Assembly (NCBI GenBank): GCA_001839685.1
Contig: MLAK01000657.1
Coordinates: forward strand, 6,502 to 70,501
Direction of reading: 5' to 3'
DNA: 64,000 nt
Origin: Tritrichomonas foetus
Lineage: Eukaryota > Parabasalia > Tritrichomonadida > Tritrichomonadidae
Positions 52,659 to 63,100 of this stretch are shown here, piece after piece. Under the pieces are notes generated by a model, which was not told the DNA's origin, did no database searches, and saw only the letters and a program-made list of their open reading frames with translations. The position numbers and the translations under genes are program-made. How positions within the stretch are numbered: position 1 is the first letter of the stretch; the number at the start of each line of letters is the position of its first letter.

Positions 52659-53104
52659 GATAAAATTTTATATCACTTTGAATACTTTACACTCAGAAAT
52701 ATTAGGAATAGTGATAACTTGTCATCATTAATTTTGGTCCGTTTCTGAAATAATTTTTTAAAATAGGAAAGACTTGCTTTTATTATATTTTCATTTATTA
52801 ACAATCCTAAGTATCCAAAGGGATAAAAGTGATCTTGTTTCATAAATCAATATCAACATTTGTATAATTCTTCGCAAACAACCGATTTTTGAAGATCTTT
52901 TCAGAATGAATGCATTTTTGCCTCAATCTGACTAATATTTGCTACTATATCAAAGTTATAAAAGGTGCATACTAGTTCAAGTGTATATACATAGGTAGAA
53001 ATACCTCTCTATGCCCATAGTACGAAATCTCTGCCCTTATTGAAATTGTGAAAAATTTGAATTATTTCTGCCATTTAAAGGTATGATATTTCGCGAGTAA
53101 ATAA
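52659..53104. other. Divergent promoter region, no gene seen
   Basis: About 445 bp AT-rich DNA between divergent starts. No clear initiator or repeat was found by eye. Confidence 0.5.
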
Positions 53105-55246
53105 ATGAATAACTATCAAAATTTTGATTTTATTCAAGAAAAAGGAATCCAGATAAGTGATCTATTATTCAGTCAAACAACATTAACAGATTGGGTTCAA
53201 TCGGTGAGAGATGAATATAATTATTCATGTGAATTTCCAGAAGAAACGTTTTCAAAACTGAACGAAATTACAAAATCAGACAAAGATTTGAATGGTGCAT
53301 TGAGAGGAATATGTTTTGATCCAGACTGTCCAGAAAATTCGATAATATTATTTCAATATATATTTTTCCCAGAGTCCAAAGAAGACCATCAAGATGAAAA
53401 TTATGAGGAGGAGCAAAATGAAAATGATTTTGATATTGATGACTCTTTTTCTCAAGAGATTAAATTAACAATGACGTCGGAGGAACTTGAAATGAAGCAG
53501 AACGATCAAATCGAAAATTTATCAAATATACTTGAAATTTCCAAAGATGTTTCATTATTGCTTTTGAAAAGATATAATTGGTCTACTGATCGAATTGTAT
53601 CCGATTTTTGCGATAACCACCAAGAAATTTTGAATTTATTGCATATAAAGGAAGAAGATCTAAATAATTCTTTATCTTTCCGGGTAATTAAAGGTAATTT
53701 TGAATGTGGTATATGTTTTTGTGAATGTGATGAAATTTATGAATTATATTGCGCTCACAAATTCTGTCGGGAATGTTGGTGTGATTATATTAAGTCATCA
53801 GTTGAAAAGGGAAGTAGCACTATTCATTGCATGGAAGAAAATTGTGATGCAGAAATTATGCCATCGGATGTGAGTCGACTTTGCGGTGAGGAAATAGGTA
53901 CAGCTTATAAAAAGTACATCCTTGATGAGCAAGTAAATTCCAATAATCAATTATTGCATTGCACAGCACCCGGATGCAAAAATGTTTTAACTTTAGAATC
54001 TGTTGGAATTTGCAACATTGCGACATGTCCATGTGGTAAAAGAATTTGTTGGAAATGTAAAGAAGATGTTCATGTACCAATGAAATGTGGACAAATGAAA
54101 GAATGGAATGATTGTGCTGAATCAATGCTTTGTCTCGTACGAGAGCAAAGAAAATGGGAAAACAGGGAAAAAAAGATAATGGAGTGGCGTAGAAATCACA
54201 TTGGTGAAATTCAAAGCTTTTATGAAGAAAAAATCGAGAAATCTAAGCAAGAAAAGGTTGAAAAGGATGAAAATGAACGAACAGAAATTGAAAGATTGAT
54301 AGCCCAATTTAAATCAGAACCAAACAATCAAGAAATTAAAGAAAAAATCGAGAAAAAAGAAAGAGAGCATAAAATTAATGAACAAGAACGTCAAAAAGAA
54401 ATTGAATCACTCGAAAATGAATTGCATAATTTTTTAATTGGTATCAGAGATTCCAATTATTCAGATTTTTATATGAGAAATGTAAGAGAATCCGAAGAAT
54501 TAAGAGAGTGGTCAAAACGTGAACATACAACTGAAGAACTTCTTGATCATATTACTAGAAAGTGCCCCAAGTGTGGACGGAGAATCGAAAAAGACGGTGG
54601 TTGTAATTTCATGCAATGCTCACAGTGCTCTTTTCAATTTTGTTGGGTTTGTGGAAGTGATTGGTCAACACATGGTGACCATTTTATTTGTAATAAATTT
54701 GATGGTACAGTTTTAAATGAAGTTGATGATGAAGATATAGGATTTGAAGATAATGAAGAAATTGGCGATTTGGATCCAAAAGATTTCTTATATAAGAAAC
54801 AGAGCCTTCCTCCAATGAATGAAGAAAACATCACTTCTTTTAATAAATTCAATCATTACTTTAAAAGATACATGATGCATATCAAGGCTCATAAACTTGA
54901 ATTAAAATACAGAGATTCATATCGACAGAATTTGCTTCAGGATTTCCTTCATGAAATGTCAGAAAGAACAGCTAATGAATTCATTCATAGGATTTTCAAA
55001 GCAATTGATATTGCCAGATCAACATTGACATTTAGCTATCCAGCAGCTTATCTATGGAAAAATGGAAGTCGTGGATTAATCTTTTTTGAAACATATCAAA
55101 GCAATTTGGAAATTGCAATGGAAAAACTCGTTGGAATGGTCGAACGAAATCTAGATGATAACACTTCTCATTTTGAACATTTTACTGAAATGCTTGAAAA
55201 ATATACTAATATTATGTTATCAGAAACAGATAAATATATGTATTAA
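53105..55246 (+). CDS. Ariadne-type RBR E3 ubiquitin ligase with coiled-coil insertion
   Basis: 713 aa. In order: an acidic N-terminus (about 90-115); a UBA-like segment (138-172, ISKDVSLLLLKRYNW); RING1 at 201-247 (CGICFCECDE with CAHKFCRECW); IBR at 286-330; RING2 at 487-529 with the catalytic Cys500 in DGGCNFMQC and the FCWVCGSDW end; and an Ariadne domain from about 565 (FNKFNHYFKRYM, then LTFSYPAAYLWKNG). It would form a ubiquitin thioester on Cys500. Between IBR and RING2 are about 130 charged coiled-coil residues (345-475), where relatives have only a short linker. That insertion could block or control transfer, or bind a partner. Confidence 0.92.
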   Translation: MNNYQNFDFIQEKGIQISDLLFSQTTLTDWVQSVRDEYNYSCEFPEETFSKLNEITKSDKDLNGALRGICFDPDCPENSIILFQYIFFPESKEDHQDENYEEEQNENDFDIDDSFSQEIKLTMTSEELEMKQNDQIENLSNILEISKDVSLLLLKRYNWSTDRIVSDFCDNHQEILNLLHIKEEDLNNSLSFRVIKGNFECGICFCECDEIYELYCAHKFCRECWCDYIKSSVEKGSSTIHCMEENCDAEIMPSDVSRLCGEEIGTAYKKYILDEQVNSNNQLLHCTAPGCKNVLTLESVGICNIATCPCGKRICWKCKEDVHVPMKCGQMKEWNDCAESMLCLVREQRKWENREKKIMEWRRNHIGEIQSFYEEKIEKSKQEKVEKDENERTEIERLIAQFKSEPNNQEIKEKIEKKEREHKINEQERQKEIESLENELHNFLIGIRDSNYSDFYMRNVRESEELREWSKREHTTEELLDHITRKCPKCGRRIEKDGGCNFMQCSQCSFQFCWVCGSDWSTHGDHFICNKFDGTVLNEVDDEDIGFEDNEEIGDLDPKDFLYKKQSLPPMNEENITSFNKFNHYFKRYMMHIKAHKLELKYRDSYRQNLLQDFLHEMSERTANEFIHRIFKAIDIARSTLTFSYPAAYLWKNGSRGLIFFETYQSNLEIAMEKLVGMVERNLDDNTSHFEHFTEMLEKYTNIMLSETDKYMY

Positions 55247-55626
55247 AATTAAATCCCATCATATTTTTTGGTTTCATGATTGATATTTTACACTATTATT
55301 TCTGAATTATAGTTTTCGAGAAAAAAGTAAACTTGCTTTAAGACCATTTATGGTGTTTGTATCACTTCGAAAACCTTGATAATCAATATTCTCGATTATC
55401 ATACATTTTAGTCATCTATTTTCCATAAAACGTGTACATCTCGTTACTACTGAAATCATTAATTGTTATGAGTTATGAAATTCATTTCCACGCAGATATC
55501 AAAAGTGATATCACTTTCTGAATTCAAAAAGTAAAACTTTTTTTGTTTGGAAAGTGTTTTCCAATTTTCAGTTGAAAAAGAAAACTCCGACCGTTTATAA
55601 ATTCAAATCAAAAAGGGAATCTTGAA
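55247..55626. other. Intergenic, no gene seen
   Basis: About 380 bp AT-rich spacer. TTCAAAAAGT at 55523-55532 and a TCAAAAAGGG variant at 55608-55617 precede the next ATG. Confidence 0.5.
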
Positions 55627-57074
55627 ATGCAGAAGATTAGTGATTCTCTAGAAACAGCTAGAATGGACGAACGTATTGGAACAATCTCAAACGATATGAT
55701 TCCAGAAATTTGTAGTCTAATTCAAACTTGTCCTATTGATGATAATTATTATAAGTTGCTTTTAAGCTTTTTCCACAAACATTCTATCAATGATTTTCCA
55801 GAAAGTGATCATATTATCCAATATCTAATCGGACTTTTAAATTCTCCTGACATCAATTTAATAACTCATGGAATTCGATGTATTTTTTGTGTTTTATGCC
55901 AAAAAACATTCCAATTTAATTTAGAGTTTACACAACTACTATGCAGTAATTTATCTCATTTGCTTAATTGTGATTCTTCAATTATATTAATTTATTTGTT
56001 GAAAATTCTGTCAAAAATAGCAATTTTATCATTTGATCACTTTGCGATTGTTGCTCAACTTCTTCCACCAGAACAATTATGCCAATCAATTGTTTCTTCA
56101 AATAATTCTAAAGTTATTTGCTCATCTTTGCTCCTTTTAATGATGTACATCAAAATGATATTCAATCATCGGAAAAATATGAAAAATCACTATCAAACAG
56201 AAGAAGAATGTGAGATACATCAAAAAAGACAACAGGAGCTCTGTAAAACTATATGTTTTATTTCTTCTACACTCATTGCTCATTTCCATACTGATATTGA
56301 AGTTTTAAATTACACTGTAAAAATGTGTGTTTTATTTGCACAAAAGCATCAGTGTTGGGCAACTTTTTTCGAGCATTTTAAACTTTTTGAAACTATCTAT
56401 TCATTATTGGACATTGAATCGATAGCTTTAAAACAAAATGTGATCATACTTATTAGATTATATCTCAAAACACAAAAAACAATTCGAAACATTGATATTC
56501 AAAAAGTCATTCCTTATATTAATCATGATGTTTCTGATCTCCAGTTATCCGCAATAAATTGTATTAATGAATTTGTTTTCAGGAATCCTGAATGCGTATA
56601 TATTTTAGTGAATTGTAGTATATTTGACCAAATTAGCATTTGTATGAATAATGGTTCATTTAAAGCCCGAATGTCATGTATACAATTGCTTTATACCATT
56701 TTGACATGTAAAGAAGAACTCTTCATTGAAATATCACAAATTTATTTTAACATGAATTTATTTGCTCTTCTAACCGAATTGATTCCAGAAACTCCTTTAA
56801 ATTACCTTGAATATATTTTTTCATTACTAAAAAAGTTAATCAAATATGTTGAAACAATCAATCAAGTTGAATTATCACAAACATTAATTCAGCAGTTTGA
56901 AAGTGTAAATGGAGAAGACGTTTTTGAAAACTTTGTTCAAGATAATGAAAAGCCAAATAAATTGGATAATGGAATCTCTCCTGTTTCTTTATTGGTGGAG
57001 TCATTCGATCACGTAATTTATAGTATTCGTAATATTGAAGAAAAACTCAAGAATACCGATACTTGTATGTAAAT
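55627..57074 (+). CDS. ARM/HEAT-like helical protein, unidentified
   Basis: About 481 aa from an ATG. Repeated helix pairs of about 40-45 residues fit an alpha-solenoid (for example LIQTCPIDDNYYKLLLSFF, IIQYLIGLLNSPDINLI, LQLSAINCINEFVF). A short charged loop near residue 190 interrupts them. There is no catalytic motif. It resembles the gene at 45788-47200 in architecture but I cannot show homology by eye. The stop is TAAA. Confidence 0.7.
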
Positions 57075-57270
57075 GATACTATCCTTTCTTTTTCTACTTT
57101 TACATTTTTTATTTTTTTCAGAATTCAAACATTTGTATGAAAGAAATACCATAAGAAGATATGAATTAAGAATCAACCAAATTCAATGGAAGATTTTTCT
57201 GAAAGCAATACCATATGAAAATTATCAATACAAGTGATTTTGTTCCATCATTTTGACACTTTTCTAGAAA

Positions 57271-57278
57271 GGTCATTT
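57271..57278 (+). promoter_or_regulatory. GGTCATTT box
   Basis: GGTCATTT lies 44 bp before the ATG at 57315, another example of the recurring GGTCA(A/T)(A/T)T upstream motif. Confidence 0.35.
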
Positions 57279-57314
57279 CGATAAGGTTAAAAATAATACC
57301 CAAACAAGTGGCTC

Positions 57315-59968
57315 ATGCAAAATGATTTTACTGATTTAATTATATCAGTTACCGAAAAAGTTAACGCCGCGTCAATCCCTAATAGTGAAGAAGAGCCACT
57401 TGATTCAGAAGAAATTATTATGGCTTTTTATGAAATCGCTTTACACAACAACACGCAATTTCAAATGACATTGGATATTTTTGCAGCTTACTTTGAAAAC
57501 TTTGAAGATGAGCGAAATCGAGATTTTGATCAATTAATCCAAATTCACGATCAAAGTTGCGACCCAAATCTTTCACCATCAAAAAGATTCGAAATTATTA
57601 AGCCTTTGTTATATATTTCACCTTGCTTAAGTGATACTTTAATGTCTTCGATTATTCATAACTTGGTTGACATTTACAATGAAATGGCAAATGACATAAG
57701 TTTGATTCCATTTCGTGATTTAAATATTATAACAAAACAAGTTTTAATTGATTTTGATTTTCGCAAAAAATTGAAAGATAGTTTAATTGATTACTTGCGT
57801 GAAGAATTTGAAAGCACCTATTCACTTGGATCAGCTCTAGCTTTTTCTCTTCTGATTCCACACATTCAAGACAATCATGAAATGGCCGAATTTACAGATA
57901 CTTTGTTAAAATATTGTTTTAAATCTGATACACCTTTTCAATGTGTTGCTTGTTTTAACCTTCTTGTTTTTTCTAGAATTGATTATGAAATTACTCAAGT
58001 TCTTCCAGATTATATATTCGAGTATTTGAAGTCTTTTTTAGTTTCCGATAATTTGACACTGCAATATATTTCAAACAAAGTCACTAAAAATTTAATCAAA
58101 AATGGATCATTTACCGAAATAGATTTTATCAAATCTCTCATGCAGCAATATCCATTTTATGAAGATATGTTTTATTACACAAGAATCGTTGCCGCTTATC
58201 TTCATATTCTTGAAATTAATGCAGAAGAAGAAGGAATTCCTCTCAAAGAGCTCGATGAAATTAAATTTATTTCGAATTTTCTTCACGAGCAAATAATCAA
58301 TGAAAAAAATACTGAAAATGAAAAAAATACATTCTTATATTTAGCTGGTATATTGTTAACTTTATGTTATGAGTCATACAGCAGATATTATGAAGATGAT
58401 ATTTATGTTGCAATTGACTTTTTGAATCGAGGCTATTATAAAGGACCTACAACATTTTTAGCGGGAATCTCTGTTATTCCTAACAAGAAAACAAGAAATA
58501 TTGTGAATTCACTTGCTCCAAAATTCTTAACATTTGCTCTTGACGATCTAAACTCCGAAAATAATTCTTCCAATCAAATAAAACCACAAAAGAAAGATGA
58601 GAAAAAAACTGAAGGAGATGTGATGCTTCATGAAAAAATTGACGAAAAGAAATTCAAAAAAGATGAGAAAAAAGACGAAAAAAAGGACGAAAAGAAATAT
58701 GAAAAAGACTATTCAAACGATGATCTTGTTGAATTTGGTTTTAAAGAGCCGCATAATTTAAGGAATCGAAGATATGTTTTGGATTCTTATGCCTTTATTG
58801 CAACCATTTTTGATTTTTATCATCTACGAAATTTGTTAGAAATTCGATCTCGATTTTATGGAACAAGCACTCCCCATATTGCAATGCATATTTTCCATTC
58901 TTTTTTAGACATCCACAAATATTTGAATAGTCAAGAAGACATTGAAGCTGTTTGTCGAACCGTGATTCAAATTATGCATAATACAGATAATATTACTGAA
59001 TTTGATGGCTGTCTGAAAGTTTTAACCAGAATGATGAAAGATCAAAAAATTGAATATATTTTTGTCAAACCTATTGTTGATTTAGCTTTGGCCAACCAAT
59101 TACCAATTCTTCAAGGCTTACCTGTTTATTTATATTCTGGTGTTAATCATCTATCGAACTTTTTGAAATATTATATCAAAATTGCTCATCCACATTGTGA
59201 AGACTTAATTTCTCAATTAATTGAATGGTTTCCAATTACCATTTCACAAAGAATCATCATTGTTTTGAAGCCACTTGCCCAGGCAGCTAAAATGAATGCA
59301 ATTCCAGCCGATTCCATTTCAACGGTTGCTGATCTATTAATGGAATTACCTGAATTACTTGATTATTCATTCATGAAAGAAATTTCTACTGCCTGTGAGG
59401 CCATTTCTTTGTTGATGCCCACAAATTTGTCGCTATTTCCAAATGGAAAATTGATAAATATGATCTGTTCAATAAGTTTTAGTGACGAAGAAGAAGAAGA
59501 AGAAGACAATGATGATCTTGAAGTTGATGATGAAGTAGAAGAAGCAAAAGAAAGAATTTATCCATTTTTGCTGAAAATCATATTTTTGATGCTGAATTTA
59601 AAGAAATTGAATAACATTGAAGATGATTTGGAATATTTAATTGAGGTTGCAATTGAATTCATGTTTAATCGATCAAAACTTGGTGTTTCTTCATCATTGT
59701 TGACTCTAGCTGCTCAAGTTTTGAAATTAAGTCAAACAAAACCATTTCGAAAAACTCTTTGTTTTGCCATTGTTGATTTCATTTTCCAATCAAAGAAGAC
59801 TTTGAAGGAACATAAAGTTGATGATGGTGTTGTTAAAGAAGTGATTGATTTATTAGTCTCTCTGTTCAAAGAAAAGAAAAAGCTCTATGACAAAACAAAG
59901 AAGTACTGCCAACACAACCGGTGCCAATATATGATGTTTAATACTTATTTCAAAAAATTAGATTAAAT
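57315..59968 (+). CDS. Large HEAT-like helical protein, unidentified
   Basis: About 883 aa. Long helical solenoid with HEAT-type pairs (FECVACFNLLVFSRI-like, FLAGISVIPNKKTRN). A Lys/Asp/Glu-rich block near 425-470 (KKDEKKDEKKDEKK) and an acidic block near 720-740 (EEEEEEDNDDLE) divide it. The overall plan recalls karyopherins and other nuclear transport or scaffold proteins, but no diagnostic motif is visible. It is on the same strand as, and about 240 bp after, the gene at 55627. The stop is TAAA. Confidence 0.7.
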
Positions 59969-60170
59969 GAAATAGATAAACCATATTATTATTATTATTA
60001 TGATTATTATAATTAAGTAAAATATAGAAACAGAATCTATTTTCTCTTCTTACTATTTCCAATGGAAATTTTTTAAGTTAATCATATGTAAATAATTTAA
60101 AGGGAAAAAGAAAGAATTTACAAAATACTAACAATTTATAAAACAAATATGCAACGAAATAATAAAAAAC

Positions 60171-63100
60171 TTATTGAGGAGATACTAAATATGTCGGGAT
60201 TACACTTCCTGTCCTCATGATTGTTTCTCCTCTTTCATGAACTCTGAAACCTGAAGAAAACACAAGCTCGTAAACGGCTCTAGTAATATGTACTTGGTTA
60301 GGGATTGATAGCGATGCAAGTTGATTTGCCATGTCCATGACAGGTCCTATGATTTGGAAAGTAGGTCGATTTACAGACATAATCCCTGCAACAACTGGTC
60401 CTGCTGTATGAATACCAACTCGAACCACAAGTTCACTCTCCAATTCAATGGCCATACTTAGTATCTTTTCTATTGCTTTTAATGCAAATCTCACTGCTTG
60501 ATCAGCGTGCCGGTCTGGCTTTATCATTCTACTGAAGAGTCCACCAGCAAAAATATATCTATATCCACATGTTCTCACTTTATTCAATAGTTCAAATTCT
60601 TCGAGAACACTATCTATTTTACTTGACAACTTATATAAGAAAGAAATAATATCTGCTGATTTATAATCAAATTGTTTTGAATATTTGATTTGAATTTCTC
60701 CAATTGTAACACTTTGAGAAACAAAAGAAAGACTATTTTCACCATTAATAAGCTCAGTGATTACTTGCTGAGGGATAACATTTGAAATCATTTTCATTGT
60801 TCGTTGTTGCTCGTTTTCAATTTTTGCTCTTTTCTTGACTTCTTTTGTACAATCGATAATTACAATTGCTATTTTTTCAATTGATTCATGTTCTCCTTCA
60901 ACAGCAGGTCGATCAGCAGCCAATGAAATTGCATTACATAAAAGATGAACAATACTTTTATCACTCAATTTAACAGTTACGTTATCAGTAAATTGTGGAG
61001 ATTGTCGACCAATGAATGCGTCGGAAACGTGTTGAATGAAATCAGGCCATGATCTATCATCATCATCAGCACGATAGATAATATCAGTGAGGGGTACTCG
61101 TGTTATTTCATCTTCATGCTTAATAAGTTTGAGAAATGCATCATTAATATCAGTAATGACTAGTTGTCTATCGATTAAAACAATACCATGTGGAATTCTA
61201 GAAATAATTTTTTCGGCACTTGAAAAAGATGATTTTCGCTTATCATTTTGGATGATTCCCGTATCCAATAACAACATTGCATGCTGATTCTGTGTTACAG
61301 AAATCGGGGAAATATCATGAAAGAATCTCAAAGCGTTTTTAATTTCGGCGTGCTTAGAGAGCAACAGAAGAACAAGAAGAAGACATGCAACACATTGAAA
61401 AGCGATTGTTATTCCAGTAATTATATTTTGCTCGGTTAAATAGCCTTTAACAGTGTTATTTGTTTCTGTATTAATAGTTTTGAAATAGAAAGAGCCTCTA
61501 AAGTTTTCAAAGAAGTCAGCAAAGTAATAAAACAATGAAATCATATCATAATCATCACGATGAAATTCTTCAATAAGTAATTTATTTGATAAGCATTTTA
61601 AGTAACCGCATGTGAAGTCTGTAGCAACTGGAAAATCATAGATTGCAAAGCCTTCAAACAATGACATAACAGGCGGCATTGTATTTTTATTAAAACATTC
61701 CTTGAAATATGGAATATTAGAATTATTATCTTCAAAGTACATATTGACTGTGCCAATTTTTCCCCAAATTCCATCACTAATATATTGTTCAGCTTTTACA
61801 ATTGTTGACCCAATTAAATAAACATTTTCATCTCGATACTTCGAACCATAATCTAAAATATCAGAAACTGCAACTTTCACAACACTAACCATTGATATAT
61901 AGAAAAGGGTAAATGGTTCATAGAGTGTCCAAACTTTCAGTGATAAAGATTTAGCATCATTGATAAAATATGATGACATGAAGTGCATTACAATACAACA
62001 AATTGTTAATGGAACAAAAGTGGCGAAAAATGTCATAAAAAGTTTGAAATAATTGGAATTATGAATATTCGTTCCTTGAGTAACTTGAGCAATATATGTT
62101 GAATCATCCTCACGTTTATGCGATGACATTCCAAACTTGTTAATGATATCGCGAATTTCTGTATTTGGAAAATATGCAAAACTATCAGAAATAGCAGCAT
62201 TTTCTGTTTGAAGCTTAAAAACTTGAAAAATGAATGGAATTGTAACAAGGGCAAGGGCAAGAATTACGACAACAACAAGTAAAATATCTAGTTTGATTGA
62301 ACTGTCTTGAAAATCTTCATATGAATATGACATTAGTAAATCATGAATATCTTCTAAATAATCATGTACAAAAAGAAAGAATTCTGTGGTTCTTGTACCT
62401 TGTGTTGTATAGAAATAATCATCAACTGTTTTAACCAGTACTAAATCATTACAATCTTGAAAAAGCTGACTCATTGATGATTCAAATGTCATCCCATTAT
62501 ATATTTTATTCAAAATTAAATCTTCTTTAATCCGTCTAGAAACATGATTATCATCTGCTAGTTGATATAAATTGCTGATCATTTTTCCCATTTCATATTT
62601 TGTGCTTTCAACCATGTTTTGGATCACTGTTCCGTTAAAATACCAAAACGGTACAAGATGGCATCGAGAATAAACATTTGGTGATAATGTATACATTGTC
62701 GTTTCAGTTACATAAAGCCTATCTGATAAGAATAGTGGATATAATATAACTAAAAAATTCAGTTGTGAAACACGATATCGAAATAATCCAAAAGATGATA
62801 TAAATTGAATTATTTTTCCTTGCTTTACAATAAATTCATTTTTATAAATGGTTTCAAAAATAAAAAAGATAACAATTACAATACATGTCATAAATATACA
62901 TAAAAGAAGACTAGGCCAAACCCTTCCAAGTTTTGAATGAGCTGTTAATTCTTGCATGGCTAACTCAATTTGAGCCATATTTTCTGAATTACTGTTGTCG
63001 CTTTTTGCTGTTTCCGCATCTAAAGATTCAGTTCCATAATTTGCATTAATGTTATGCTCCTGAAAATCATGAAGGTAAGGTTCAATATTTGGAAAGATGA

